A stretch of DNA of 64,000 nt from Cordylochernes scorpioides (lineage: Eukaryota; Arthropoda; Arachnida; Pseudoscorpiones; Chernetidae), in contig CP092879.1 in the NCBI GenBank assembly GCA_030710605.1, positions 24,935,605 to 24,999,604 of the forward strand, read 5' to 3'. The position numbers were made by a program, and so were the translations under genes. The notes below the pieces were generated by a model, which saw only the letters and a list, made by a program, of their open reading frames with translations, was not told the DNA's origin and ran no database searches. This document shows, piece after piece, positions 1 through 12,668 of this stretch; position 1 is the first letter of the stretch, and every line of letters begins with the position of its first letter.

Positions 1-842
1 TTAGTTAAAACAACTCCAACATATGCTCAAGTAGCTCGTACAGAAACATCACAAGATTACATTAGAAAAAACAAAATTTACATAAGGAGTTAACAATAGT
101 GGCAACACCTATAAATGTGGAAGATAATACAAAAATGTACCAAACTATATCAAGCAAAGTTAAAAAGCTTAGGGACGAAGGAAAAATAATAAAGATTAAC
201 AAAATTATAAATGCTAGGAAATCTGTAATAATAAAGACCCCTACAGAATCAGACATGAAATCTCTAAATGATGAGTTAGGCAGGGCAGAGGAACTCGCAA
301 ATATCAGCAAAATTTTTATCCCCAAACCAAGAGATCCTACAGTAGTAGTTAAAAATGTTAATAAACTTACAGAAACCGCTAATTTTACTAAAACAATCTG
401 CAGTATGAACCCTGAATTGAACGAAATGGAAAATGATATCCATGTTCTGTTTAGCATGAAATCGAACACGCCCCACCACAACATAGTTCTTAGGGTTTCT
501 CCAAAGGTTTACCAGATCCTTAAAAATATGAATAATAAATTATATACTGACTTTGAACGCTGCTTTGTGGAAGATAAGATTCTGGTAAAACAATGTCAGA
601 AATGCCTTCAATTTAATCCCAACCATAAATTGGCCGATTGTACCAACGTCGAGATATGCAAATTATGCGGCGCGCAAGGAATTCATGACTGTTCAAAAAT
701 TTGCAATTGTTATAACTGTCTAAAACATCCTAAATTTAGAAACTCGCCGAATCATAAGGCTAATTCCTCGGACTGTCCTCTATACAAAATACAGATAGAC
801 AGAATTATCCAACGAACGAGATATCATCCAACCGACAATTAG
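1..842 (+). pseudogene. LINE ORF1, gag-like protein with CCHC zinc knuckles (partial, frameshifted)
   Basis: ORF1 of the R1-like element encodes the RNA-binding gag-like protein that coats the element RNA. Frame 1 is open from the window edge to TAA at 91-93 and contains the peptide TYAQVAR, typical of the region before the gag core. A second frame is then open from about 66 to the stop at 840-842, so a single frameshift near 66-93 separates the two parts. In the second part, counted from codon 99, cysteine-rich knuckles occupy about residues 166-226: CQKC...H...C, CKLC...H-C and CYNC...H...C. The start codon lies upstream of the window. The stop is 44 nt before the ORF2 ATG. Codon use is AT-rich like the surroundings. 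Confidence 0.8.
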
Positions 843-886
843 GCATATTTCGCAGCTAAGATTATTGTTTATTTAGTTTGAATATC

Positions 887-3800
887 ATGCAGGGAAAAGG
901 AATTAAATGTTTACAACAAAATTTAAGAAAAAGTATCTTGGCACTGAATGAGCTTCAAACTTCTATAAAAGTCAACCCATCAGATATCATCCTAATACAG
1001 GAACCTTATCTGATTGATAGAGATGTAATTTTCGATTTGGAATCTCAAATAGTGCATTCAACGACAGATGAACAAATTTACACCGCAACGATCTTTATGA
1101 ATAAGAGTTTAAATTTTAATAAAATCAATAAATTCACAAACTCCTTTTGTACAACCACTTCTTTAAATTCAGCAAAATCAAATACTATTATCGCAAACTT
1201 TTATATACATCCACATAGATTTAATGACACTCATCGAAAATTTATCCAAGAGCTTCTGGAGACCTACAATCAACAACCTATTATACTATGTGGTGACTTC
1301 AATTCTAGACACCCAGTCTGGTTTGATCCGACAACTAACTCCAATGGTTTCAAATTCCACTCCATCATAGATGAACATAACCTATTTATTCATAATCTTA
1401 AGATACCCACCTGCCGAAATTCTAGCTTTATAGATCTTACGATTTCAAACAAAAAATCAATAAGTTTGGTACAAAACTGGAAGACGACTATATTGACGCA
1501 CATTTCAGATCACGTAGCAATAACCTTTGACATTTATCACAATTTTAACAGGCAAAGGACAGTTCAAAACTCAACATGGAAATTTTTAGAAAAAGATGCT
1601 GACTGGAAAACATTTACCGAAAAAATAGCAATACAAGACGTAGATAATATTATCACCATGATAAACCATGCGTCAAACATAAAAGATATTGACAACATTG
1701 TAAAGACTCTGACACAAATAATTAAAGAGGCAGTTATCTGTCACTAAATGTCAAGACAAGAAGCGGAAATCATAAAACAAATCCATACTGGTGGGATGGG
1801 AAGCTGGAGAAAATGAAAAACGATTTCGATTTCCACTATATTAGAAATTTGTATTACCGACATGGAAAGGTCCTTGAAAAAACCTATAAATAAATGAGAA
1901 ATAAATATTTAAATAAAAGTAAAAAGGAAAAAAGAGCGAGTTGGAGAATTTTTATAGAAGAAAGTCATTCAAATAACTCATTTGGTAATGCTTACAGGAT
2001 ATTCAAGTCATTGAGATCGAAAAATAGAAATTTAGGATTACCACTAATAGATAATTTACCAGATCATTTAAAGACAGACAAAATAAAAAGTTTAATGAAC
2101 GATCTATTTCAGGATGATATTGGAGGTTTAGATAAAGATGATCATATTTTGATTAGAAATTATACGCCTAAATATAAAAATAAAAGCAGTGTTTATATCA
2201 AATCTGAGGAAATAGAGGAAACAATTTTAAAAACAAATATTAAAAAAGCACCGGGCCCTGATTACATTAGTAACAATATGATTAGACAGGCTAAAATAAA
2301 AATAATCCCAATTCTGCATAAATTATTCAATAAATGTATAGAAATGGGATATTATCCGGATGAATGGAAAAAAATCATTCTTAAAAATAATTCCAAAACC
2401 AGGCAAAACGAATTATGAAATAAATAAAAGTTATAGACCTATATCATTGACATCTAATCTATCTAAAACATTTGAGAATATAATAAAAAATAAATTGAGT
2501 AAGTATTATTTAGATAATAATTTAATGAGCTCAAGGCAGCATGGTTTTATTAAATCTAGATCAACAATTACTGGAATGGATAAAATTATAGAAACTATAT
2601 TGAAACATAAACAAAAAGAATTGACTTCCTTGATAGCTATAGATATTGCGGGTGCATTCGACAATGCATGGTGGCCTGCTATTATAAAAAGAATGGATAA
2701 TGATGATGTTCCCTCAGATTTAATACGGATCATAAAATCTTATTTTAATAATGAAAGGGAGGTGAAATTTACATACGAATCAGAAACTTTTTATAAGAAA
2801 CTAACTAAAGGATGTCCACAGGGTGGACCTTTATCACCACTTCTATGGAATATTTTGCTAAATGATTTGTTGATAAATTTTGATTCAATGAATGCAGATA
2901 TTATATGTTATGCAGACGACGTTACAATAATTTGCTGGAATAAGACTATTGAAGGACTAAAAACCGCAAAGTGAATACACCTTAAATTATGTGATCCAAT
3001 GGTGTAATAGAAATAAATTAACGATCAGTACAGAGAAGACTAATATGCTATACCTACATAACAGACAAAAAATACCTATTAAGGTTAATAACAATATAAT
3101 AATGCCGGTCAAGCAAGTAAAAAATCTGGGAATGAAATTTTCTAATCATAAATGGAAAAACAAAGTTAACTTTACACCGCATGTTAATGATATTCTGTGT
3201 AAGGCAGGACGTATGAAAAATTTATTGTGTTCACTAAGTGACAATATGTGGGGTTTAGACACTCAAAAGAGGTTAACACTATTCAAAACAATCATTAGGC
3301 CTGTACTTACATACGGTTCTGAAATTTGGTTCAAATATTTAAACAATCGTTGTAAACAAAAACTGAACTCCATGCAGTACCAGATCATTTTATGGGCAGT
3401 TAGAGCATACAAAACCACTTCATCAAACTGTGTGCATAGCTTGGCAAAAATTCCACTCCTAACAGACTATATAGAATCCAGAATAATCAAATTTGATCTA
3501 GCTCAACTGTCCATTGAAGATCTAATTACTTACGAACCCCATGCTCCAAGTATAGTCAAATTATTCTTACACGCAAAAATGAATGATATTTTTGAGAACA
3601 CTAATGAAATTTTCAGAAGCTTTTTCGTATTTGGAATTCCAAGATTTTTCCGTCCAAATTTTTATAATATCCAATTCATTACAGATCATGGCAATTTTGG
3701 GAAGTTTTTGGCAACTATCGGCGCCGTGAAGGAACCAGGATGCTTCTGCGGAGGTGAAGTTCAAGACGCGAGACATCTACTTCTGGAGTGCCCAATTTTC

Positions 3801-3944
3801 CGGGATTTTAGGGAAAATAGATTTAGTCGTATTGGACAGCTTGATGAATTTGTAGACAAAAAAGAAAAGTATAAAAATTTTGATCAATTTTGTAAATACA
3901 TATACAACTTTCTTTTGAATTGGAAAAAAGAGAAGGAATCTTAG
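887..3944 (+). pseudogene. LINE ORF2, endonuclease-reverse transcriptase (broken)
   Basis: ORF2 would carry out target-primed reverse transcription. The first ATG is at 887. An apurinic-type (EEP) endonuclease occupies 887-1747, with QNLRKS near the start, GDFNSRHPVW at about 1292 and SDHVA at about 1505. The reverse transcriptase follows: KAPGPD (about 2250), YRPISLTSNLSKTFE (about 2430), DIAGAFDNAWWP (about 2640), KGCPQGGPLSP (about 2805) and the catalytic YADD (2909-2920). The C-terminal knuckle CFCGGEVQDARHLLLEC lies at 3741-3791. Breaks visible: a frame change between 1745 and 1780, an in-frame TAA at 1891-1893, a frame change between 2360 and 2418, and another near 2972-2991. The last segment ends at TAG 3942-3944. 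Total length is as expected for an R1-clade ORF2. Confidence 0.87.
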
Positions 3945-4094
3945 AAAAAAAAAGAACTGCGATGCTTGCTTTGTGTGTTTTGCTTTGTTGTTTGTTTTTC
4001 TCTTTGGACAATTTTCTTCAGTTGATTTACGTAAAATAATGAATTGAACAGGATTGTATATAGCCGAATTGCTTTAATGCAATGAAAGGTATTG

Positions 4095-4126
4095 ACGCAA
4101 ATATCCCTGAGTTTGGGATATCGCGT
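4095..4126 (+). other. 3' UTR stem-loop of the R1-like element
   Basis: ACGC and ATCCC on the left pair with GGGAT and GCGT on the right around a short TGAGTTT loop. The structure sits about 20 nt before the TTA tail. The same ACGCAA...GGGATATCGCGT layout recurs at 46503-46533, on the minus strand at 23319-23348, and weakly at 41319-41336. LINE reverse transcriptases commonly recognise a 3' structure in their own RNA; that role is inferred here. Confidence 0.6.
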
Positions 4127-4161
4127 TTCATGATGTTAATAAAGTTATTATTATTATTATA

Positions 4162-6408
4162 GAAATATATAAAATGAATATATTTTTTACTAATTGATAT
4201 AAGGGCATTATGATCAAATGTGAAATGATGAATATAGAAACCATATATTATTTTATATTCTAATCACTCTCTTCTATTTCTGTTGAAACCCGCAAATGTA
4301 TAGAAGTGCCCTGAAATTCTGCTATAAGTTGGACGAACGAAAAGCACTCAAGTGAAGTAACAATTCTGTGGAATGAGAGCGGATGTAACAAACTACAAGT
4401 TTAGTTCATGGTGGAATCGTCACCTCTCTTTTTCACAAAGGAAATTCATTCTTGCCTTACAGTGTGATCGCTCATAAGAGATGGTCGCTCATGAGAGACT
4501 TACTGTAGTAACAATTCATGTTAAAAATATGAAAAATTTCAAATTATTCAATTCTTCTTCTCTTTTTCAGGTAGAGTTAATTTAAACATGTTCAATACAC
4601 GTATCCGTGCAATGGGCGGTACGGAAATTTCATGAAAGGCGTTACCTTTGGTTTGGTTAAGTTGGGGCCTTACTCAAATATCCTCTAAAAAATAACAGAT
4701 ATGCGATATTTCCAACACATTTCGCTCTGATATTGCACCAGCTATATATGATTCAGTTATAGTCTCCCGTTATCTTTTTAAGCCCTCTCTAGTACTTATT
4801 CAAAATAGACAAGCCCAGTTACAATGGTAGGCCAATATTCACGTTAGCGATTATATATTTAGAGATTGGCCATTGGCCAAAGGTTTAAGGAGTGAACGAT
4901 CAGTTCAGATAGTTCGAAAAAAAGAAAATATGTCGAAATTAACTTAGAAAATTAAGTTTTTGTAAATATACGCTTCGTTCCAATCTGATTAAACTTTTCT
5001 AATAGAGGGAAATAGAAAATAACTGACACGAAAATAGATTCTGGGAAAGTGGTCGAAGATTTTGAGGAACGATTAAAGGAATCAAATATGGAATTTCTAA
5101 TGTTCCTGATTGTTATTGGACTTATAAGAGAGAAATAAAGGTATAGATATTAAGGTGATAGAAACTATTTGGAATAATTTGCTTAAAGATTATGCGAACC
5201 TAGGATGGAGAATTCAGAAAGCATTGATGCACATGTATTTTAAAATTCAATTCTTGATATTGGATATCAATAGTTATAGATAGGACAATACGTTCAAAGG
5301 AGAAGCATCGAAAATCTCTGTTAATGAGTAATATTCTTTTTTGGAGTTTCTTTAAGAGATTTGGATTAAATTTGAGGCAGGAAGAAAAATGTGGAATGAT
5401 TGTTATACGTTGAAATTGATTAAAATTGCATATATACAATAAAAACTGAAAATATCTTTCGAAGTTTCCTTTAATGACGTAAATATGTTGGTTTTCGAGT
5501 CATACGGCTTGAGGCGCTTTTGAAGAGGAAACTGCATATCGAGACAGGAGTAGTAATGAGAATAGATGTTCTTTGTCAAGAAGCAATACACGATATAGAG
5601 AGATAAACCTAAGCGTGTAAATGACCATTAAACCTCGTAGAAATATGAAAAAGAATTTCGAATTTCTGGAACGATGTTTTTACGCTTCTCCACATTAAAA
5701 ACAACAAATATAAACTAAGAAAGATATTTGAGAAATGTCGGATTGATGTAAAGATACGAAATTATACGTCACAAGCTATAATAGAACAAAACTAAGCAAG
5801 TATATATAATATACATTTTATAAATGGAATGAATAATGTATCTTTTATATAATTTCCATAGTTTCCAACGATTACATTGTTGATAATAATAATTAGAATA
5901 CAGAGGCTATTATTAATTAAGGTATAACACTTTTATTAGTTAGAATTGTTAATTATAAAATGGTGAATAATTGAATGGTAAATCGCAAATGAACCCAGTC
6001 TTTATAAGCTTTACCAATTCTGCTTATTCCATTACAAAAACAGGATTTAAATACAAGTAGGAAAATAATACATACAAGACACAGAGGATAGTTGCATTTT
6101 ATAGAAACTAATTCCAGGCTAATGCAGATACCTGTAAATGCAGAAGGGCTCGTGTTATAGCAGTGTCACAGTTATGTGCCCACTAAAACAACTAAGAACT
6201 TACGTCTCTCTCTTCTTAAGTAGATAAATAGAGATTTATTTACCTCCGTAAAAACTTGGTTCTCGTCTAAACTAGACTTTATCTCTTCCCGTCCTCTTAT
6301 TTTTACCAATACGGTGTGTGATCTCAATAAATAACATAACCCTTTTATCATATAGTCGTTGATTTTTCTAAAGTTTTGAAATCTCAAATATTTTTATTGA
6401 TATTATAA
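4162..6408. other. AT-rich non-coding stretch
   Basis: No supportable gene. All frames are short and interrupted. The minus-strand open stretches near 5200-5591 and 6172-6387 lack any recognisable domain and have no codon bias different from the background. Confidence 0.6.
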
Positions 6409-6600
6409 GATATGATGCATCAGCATGTCATCTGTTATAAGAAGTTTAAACTATTTTTGACGCGTGTGATTATTTTCGAAATAAAATAAATTTATACTGC
6501 TCTCACTGCAATGATAAAATAATGGAAGTGCCGGGCTCATTAGTGGTGAACCCTCCCAGCGGTATCGCCAATTTAATCTTCCAAATACCGCTGTAATATT
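6409..6600 (+). repeat. Fold-back MITE family A, copy 1
   Basis: It begins with ATGATGCATCAGCATGTCAT and the CATCTGTTATA segment. Next come GACGCGTGTGAT, then CTGCTCTCACTGCAATG and GGCTCATTAGTGGTGAACCC. It ends in a GCGGTAT...ATACCGC hairpin (about 6560-6592). The same ordered blocks recur at 10107, 34871, 35634, 37231, 42250 and 56823, which defines a dispersed family. No coding capacity. Confidence 0.65.
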
Positions 6601-7796
6601 CCATTTGACTGTTTTTCTTTTATACCGATACTAATGCTAAACTCTTGGAAAAGGTATTTTGATTGAACTATGAACATAAGCTTTGAAGTCAGTTTATAAG
6701 AATTTGACAATATTTTCCTATTTAACTTTCATGAAAACCATTTAGTTGATTCGACAAAAAAAAAACTAACCTATTCAATAAAATTTATATTTTCAAAAAT
6801 GAAAATATATAATTTTCAGAATTCGAGAACCTATAACATTATTGGTGACTACCAGAAAGATTTAGATTCAAAGTTGAATTTGATTAAGTTTGATTTGAAG
6901 CTATGGGATATAAATAGTTGAAACGATGATAATATATTGATGTACGTGTGAAAGAGAAAAAAATGCTTGAGGTCCCTTTAAACATGAATAATACGATCTG
7001 AAAGTATTCCATGTAAAAATAATAAAATATTTAAATGCTAAATGGCCTCAAAACATGGTTAACTGCTTACTTCCCATTGGAAGTTTGAATAGATCAAATT
7101 AAGTGTACTTACAATAGTGATTAGTCAGGGAGATAGGTTGTCGTTCTTTAAATGATTCACTCTTGGGAGGTTTTGTTGTAAGTTGTAATCTTTATGTTGA
7201 AAATTTTGTAATTATGAAAATATTTTATTTTAAACATAAGGCCTTATTGTCTCCAGGTTCTAAATGCAAATTTACTCATGAACATAACTTAAGGAATTTG
7301 TACCTTTTAGCATGTATATTTTGGATTCAGGCAATAACACTGAGAGATATTACAGTGACCTTTATTGAAGACACACGAGATAGCCAAGTGTAAGCAAAAC
7401 TTTCTTAAAAAAAAAAACACACGACCGAATACATCAGAATATTAAATTTTCTTTAGTTTTTCTCAGGAGTGTAAGTATTTAAGTTTGTTAAATTTGGTAG
7501 ATAATGATAACTATTGTTGTTGCCTAGGGTTAAGTATCTTGTTCGCCTGTTTATATCTAAACCTGAAATTATCCAGATTTAATATGAATCACATTGCTTT
7601 AAATGTATTTTAAATCATATGGAAAGTAAAATATTTCGCTTAGAAAGGCGTTTTAAATAGAACACTTATAAGAAATATGAAAAGTGGAGTCCTTTTAAAC
7701 ATGAAATTTAATATTTTACATAGCTTCTTGAAATATTCAGGGGAAAAAGGGATTTCACGTCTAATTGAACATTGCACACCTTTATATTTCAATAAT
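6601..7796. other. AT-rich non-coding stretch
   Basis: No gene or clear repeat. The 76-codon open frame at 7163-7393 has no recognisable domain. Confidence 0.55.
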
Positions 7797-8068
7797 TTTC
7801 ATAGCAGGTGCTTCAACTAAATTTTAACCTTTTAATTTCATGCATATTCAATATAGCTTCTGTGTCACAGAGAGCATATAATAATGCTCCTTGTAACACG
7901 GAATCTATATTAAATTTGCATGAAACTGAGAAGGTAAATGTATATAAATAAGGGCGTGCCTGGATCTGTGAAATAATGTTTTTTTCTCAAAATATTTCCA
8001 GAGATTGCTCCCTCTTCATCAAAGTAAAGGAAGGTAAAGTGTTTTAGTTGAAGTACTTTCTGTGAAAA
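7797..8068. repeat. Imperfect fold-back repeat
   Basis: The core palindrome is 7833-7934: TTTCATGCATATTCAATATA on the left mirrors TATATTAAATTTGCATGAAA on the right around AGAGCATATAATAATGCTC. Outer arms also pair weakly, CAGGTGCTTCAACTAAA (about 7805) with TTTTAGTTGAAGTACTTTCTG (about 8044). This suggests a decayed MITE. A TATAAATA string lies at about 7943, but no gene follows. Confidence 0.55.
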
Positions 8069-8866
8069 CTAAAAAAAAAGCCTAACACCTGTTGTAACCG
8101 CGAATGGAAAGCAATGAGAATAATATGAAATATAACTCTGAAATCATCTTCTTCAATTTCCTGCTCCAATTCCTATAAATCCAAAGCCTATTTACACATG
8201 GTAAATAGAAAAGTCAATAGGCCATTTATTTTAAAACGATATTTATTTCGAAAAACGTTTGTTCTACACTTTAATGAGACAAGAAACTTATTTCTGAACA
8301 ATATGAGTAAATTATTTTTTTACAAGTCAATACTATAATTTACATTAAACTCTAAGTTATAGACTAATATTAGGCTATCTTGCGATCATTTCGCGATGTT
8401 TTCTGCAAATTATTGCGACCTGAAACGTTCATTAACTAAAACCTAAGTTTCTAAGGACCTAAGTAAATTTCTTTAAATGATTAAATATATAAATTTATAA
8501 ACGTAAATACTTAAAGTATTATTCTATATGAGACACCTTTAATAAACCAGGAATATAAACACGAAATCTGCAAAAACAAATTATAATTAATTTATTTATT
8601 AATAAAATATAAAGTATCTATATCTATCTAATGCTTATAGATTCACTTATAAATCGTGATTATATTGTGTTGATATTTTTGTGAGTTTTATCATGCCAAA
8701 ATTATAATTTTATCGTTTCAACTTACTTTTGTATGATCCTAAAATGAAAATGAATATACAACGTATATGTATTTTAGGGTTCCTATTGCATTCACTTATA
8801 TAATTCGTGACTAATTATATAAGATGGGGAAAGGTTTGATGAGCGACATAAGAAGAGTCTTCTCTT
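8069..8866. other. AT-rich non-coding stretch
   Basis: Nothing recognisable; low-complexity A/T sequence with no open frame of interest. Confidence 0.55.
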
Positions 8867-8879
8867 ATTGTCCAGGTAA

Positions 8880-8919
<40 letters not shown>

Positions 8920-9276
8920 CACACATATGTCACATATGTCACACACATATGTCACATATGTCACACACACACACAAAGCCTTTATTAAGACATTAGTCTT
9001 ATACAGATTCTCCGTACAAGGTGCAATATCAGGAAAAGAGCAGCACAGGAAACCAGTAGTTCCGCAACTATATACAATTTGTAGTAATATAAGGAAAAGT
9101 AAGATTTAATATGAAAGGTCGACGCCATCGCCCCGAGTCTTCAATTCCATAAGCGCGGAGCAGAAATAGGGACTAAGTTATTTAGTTCGCCATAAATATA
9201 GCATCCAGACACAAAAAAGGAGGTTTACTCCAGCACAGCCATCCATATTACCAGCTCCGCATTGTCCAGGTAACCA
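8867..9276. mobile_element. Candidate inserted segment bounded by 16-bp direct repeats
   Basis: The perfect repeat attgtccaggtaacca occurs at 8867-8882 and again at 9261-9276, enclosing 378 bp. The enclosed DNA starts with a CA-rich microsatellite and continues into a distinctly less AT-rich stretch (about 9110-9260) than the flanks. The repeat could be a target-site duplication of a retroposed insert, or one end of a local duplication. No coding domain is visible inside. Confidence 0.45.
8880..8975. repeat. CA microsatellite with CATATGTCA repeats
   Basis: About 16 CA dinucleotides are followed by tandem CACATATGT units and another short CA run. A 60-codon open frame across it (8927-9109) is a product of the repeat. 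Confidence 0.9.
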
Positions 9277-10106
9277 ACAGGTGGAGTTTCTCGGTGGCTC
9301 GATGGGAATTGTCCACATGGCTTGAGCCAATCTATATGGATGTATAGCTAACTGTCCTTGAGATTTTTTTTTTTCAGTTTTAGTATTAATAACGCTCCAG
9401 CTCTTAACTTCTTGATTTAATATCTTTATTATATAGAAAAATAGATAAATATTCTTGAAAAATATTATAAAATCAATTTTATGTATTTTATAAAAACCCT
9501 TGTCTCTTAGAATTTAATAGATGTCACATACAAACATTTTATTTTAAAATAATTCCTTGATATTTGAAAATTAGATTTACGAATTTAGATAAATATCGAA
9601 AATCCATTTTAAAACGTTTATAAAGTAAAATTTCAATAATTATTATAAGGGTTTCAATGTAATGGGATGAATTAGGATTTACTAACTAACAGCTGTTACA
9701 GTGATTATTCTTTAACACACACACACCCTCTCTACGTAATGAAATATAATTCTAAATTTAAATATGATCGATTACCATCAGGTATTTGGAACTGGAGAAA
9801 TGCTTAGAACTGATATGTAAGATAAGTTTATACTTAATAGTCGGGGCATTCATTTTAAAATAATATCTAATTAGCGTACCGATTCTGACTAAGAGGGAAT
9901 GTGGCCAATTTTGAAGAGTCGTTAAAGAGTTTGGAATGATAAAATTGGGGGGATAGCAATATATTTATAGATCTAGGAGTGCTAATTGTTAGGAAATGTT
10001 CATTTTGAATGCGAAGGAAAAATACTTATGGGATATTGTGAATATTTCATACCGATAGTGATATATAGATAATCTGAAGATAATGTCATGTATAGCAAAT
10101 TGAAAC
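9277..10106. other. Non-coding stretch
   Basis: A moderately GC-richer shoulder (to about 9360) is followed by A/T-rich sequence. A short ACACACACAC run lies near 9716. No gene seen. Confidence 0.55.
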
Positions 10107-10250
10107 ATTAAGACGCGAATGTTTCTTTTCACAAATAAATCAAACTTCTACTATCCTTATTGCAATGAAAAAAATATTGGGAGGGCCTGGCTCATCAGTG
10201 GTAAACTCTCTCAACGGTTTCGTCAATTTAATCCACCAGACCGCTTCCTT
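10107..10250 (+). repeat. MITE family A, copy 2
   Basis: It contains AAGACGCGAATG, then TTCTACTATCCTTATTGCAATG and GGGAGGGCCTGGCTCATCAG, followed by a degraded ACGGTTTCGTCAATTTAATC segment. The order matches copies 1 and 3. The open frame at 10119-10334 is chance. Confidence 0.65.
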
Positions 10251-12668
10251 AGAGCTCTAATACTGTATTGGATCATTCTGCTTTTATATGCTACACTGAA
10301 GGGTAGAATCTTTGATGGCATTTACTATCCGTAGTGTAATGTGAGTAGCTTCCTAAGTAGGACAGTACTTATAATTATTTACTTTATAATTCTATACTTT
10401 AATTCTTCCTCAGTCAATCATCACAAATGCGGGAGCGTAATCAATTGTTATACAACTTGGATGAACTGCGGATTATTGATGGCACTTACTAGCCGTAGAG
10501 TAATATGAGTAGGTTCCAAAGTAGGACCGTACTTATAATTCTTTACTTTATAATTCTATACTTTAATTCTTCCTCAGTGAGAATCATTACAAATGCGGGA
10601 GCGTAATCTATTCTTCTACAACTTGGATTAACTACGGATTATTGATGGTGCTCTTACTAGCGGTAGAGATATGCGAATAGCTTCCTAAGTAGGACCGTAC
10701 TTAATGGTCATAAAGTACGAGAAGAAGTTCCCTATGTGTAGGACCGCACTCAATTGCCATACAGTACTGGGACGCGATCTATGAAAACCCTTATTCAATG
10801 GTGGTATACAAAAATGAGCTTCCTATGTATAACCGCGCTCAATGGTCGTCATTACTGGGATGAGCTATCTATGCAAACCCATAATCAATGATCGGAAAAT
10901 AAGAGGAGGAGCTTCCTATATAGAACTCTACTCAATGGTCACAAAGTACTGGGATTAAATTACAATGCAGGACCGTATTCAATTGTCGCAAAATACTGGT
11001 AGGAACGTCTTATACAGGAGCGTAATTAATTGTCGTAATGTACTGGAATGAGCTTCCAATATAAGACCGTATTCAATGGTCGCAAATATAATGGGAAAAA
11101 CTTCTTAAGTATGACCGTACTCAAAGGTTGTACAGAACTGAGATAATCTTCCTATGTGTGTAGGGGACCGTACTTTCTGTTAGTTAAATACTGGGAGGAG
11201 TTTTATATGTAGGACCCTACTCCATTGTTGTATAGTACAATGAATATTATGCTATGCAGGACTGTTTGCAATTTTCAAAAGGTACTGGAAGGAACTACCT
11301 ATGAAGGACTGTATTCAATGATCGCATAATACTGAGATGAGTTTCTGATATATTGATAGTACAACACTCAATTTTCATAAGGTTTTGAAGGTACTTCCTA
11401 TTTAGGACCTTCATCAATTGTCGGAAAGTACTGGGAGAAGTTTTCTATGTAGGACTTCACTTGCTGTCAGTTAACTATTGTGTGGTGATTCTTATGTAGA
11501 AGCGTTCTCAATTTTTATAAGGCACTTGGAATAATTTCTATTCAAGATTGTATAGAATAGCTGTAAAGTACTGGGAGGAGCTTACTATGCAGGACCGTAT
11601 TCAATTCTCGAAATTTGCCGAGATTCTATCTGTTAGGTGCTGGTAGGAGCTTCCGATGTAGGACTATACTCAATTGTTTTAAAGTACTGGGAGAATCTTG
11701 CTATATAGGAAAGAGTACTCAATAATCGTAATTTAATGGGAGAGGGGAACGTCCTAATTGTAAAAGGTACTAAGAAGATCTTGCTATGTTGGATAGTATT
11801 CAATAGTCGTAATCTACTGGGAGTAGATTCCTATGTAGGACCGTACTCAAATGTTTTAAAGTACTGCAATGAGCTTCCTATAAAGGAGCGTACTCAAATT
11901 TTGTACATAACTGGGAGAAACTTCACTACGAAAGACCATTATGTACTGTCAGTAAAGTACTGAAAGGAACTTGTTATGTATGACCGTACTCAATGGTCGT
12001 ACAGAACTGTGAGATGTTTCTATGTAATACCTTACTTTCTGTAAGTTAAATACGGCGAGGAGCTTCCTATGTAGGACTGTACTCCATTGTGTGTCGTATA
12101 GTACTCTTAGGTTCTTCTTATGTAATATTGAATTCGGTGGTCTTAAAGTACTGGGACAGGTACTCTTTAGTCGTAAGGTTTTGGGAAGTAATGAGGGCGG
12201 CTTCCTATGTAGAACGTACTCAAAGTCATAAGGTACTTTCTGGATCTTGTTATGTAGAACTTTTCACTGTGGTCGTAACGTACTGGAAGGAATTATCTAT
12301 GAAGAGAGAGGACCGTATTCAAAAGTCGCAAATTACTGGGAGTAGTTTCTTATGAAAGACGTAGTCAATAGTCGTAAAATACTGGAAGGAGCTTCCTATA
12401 TAGGACCTTACTCAATTTTCATAAAGTACTTCCTACGTATAACCTTACTCAATTATCGTAAAGAACTGGAGGAAGCTTCCTATGTAAGACTGTAATCAAT
12501 TTGGGTAAAGTACTGAAATGCTCTCATTTGAGTACTGGTTGGAGCTTCCTATGTTGGACTTTACTCCATTCTAGTGAAAAATATTCAAATCTTATTATCT
12601 AAGAATGAAATCAATAGTCATAAAGTACTGGAAGAATTTTGCGATGCAGAACCGTACTCTTAGGTCGT

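Larger units (their letters stand above)
1..4160 (+). mobile_element. R1-like non-LTR retrotransposon, 5' end outside window, coding region broken
   Basis: This is a LINE on the plus strand running from before the window edge to a (TTA)n tail at about 4143-4160. The order is gag-like ORF1, a 44-nt spacer, ORF2 with endonuclease, reverse transcriptase and a C-terminal zinc knuckle, then a ~215-bp 3' UTR ending in a stem-loop and the TTA tail. R1-clade membership is suggested by the RT signatures AFDNAWWP and KGCPQGGPLSPLLWN and by the C-terminal CxC...H...C knuckle. R1-clade elements are known mainly from arthropods; the clade call is by eye and has not been tested with a tree. ORF2 needs at least three frameshifts and one in-frame stop to be read through, so this copy is dead. 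The 5' target-site duplication lies outside the window. Confidence 0.88.

Noticed and set aside
8927-9109. 60-codon peptide starting in HTYVTYVTHTH
   Set aside because: Encoded by the CA/CATATGTCA microsatellite.
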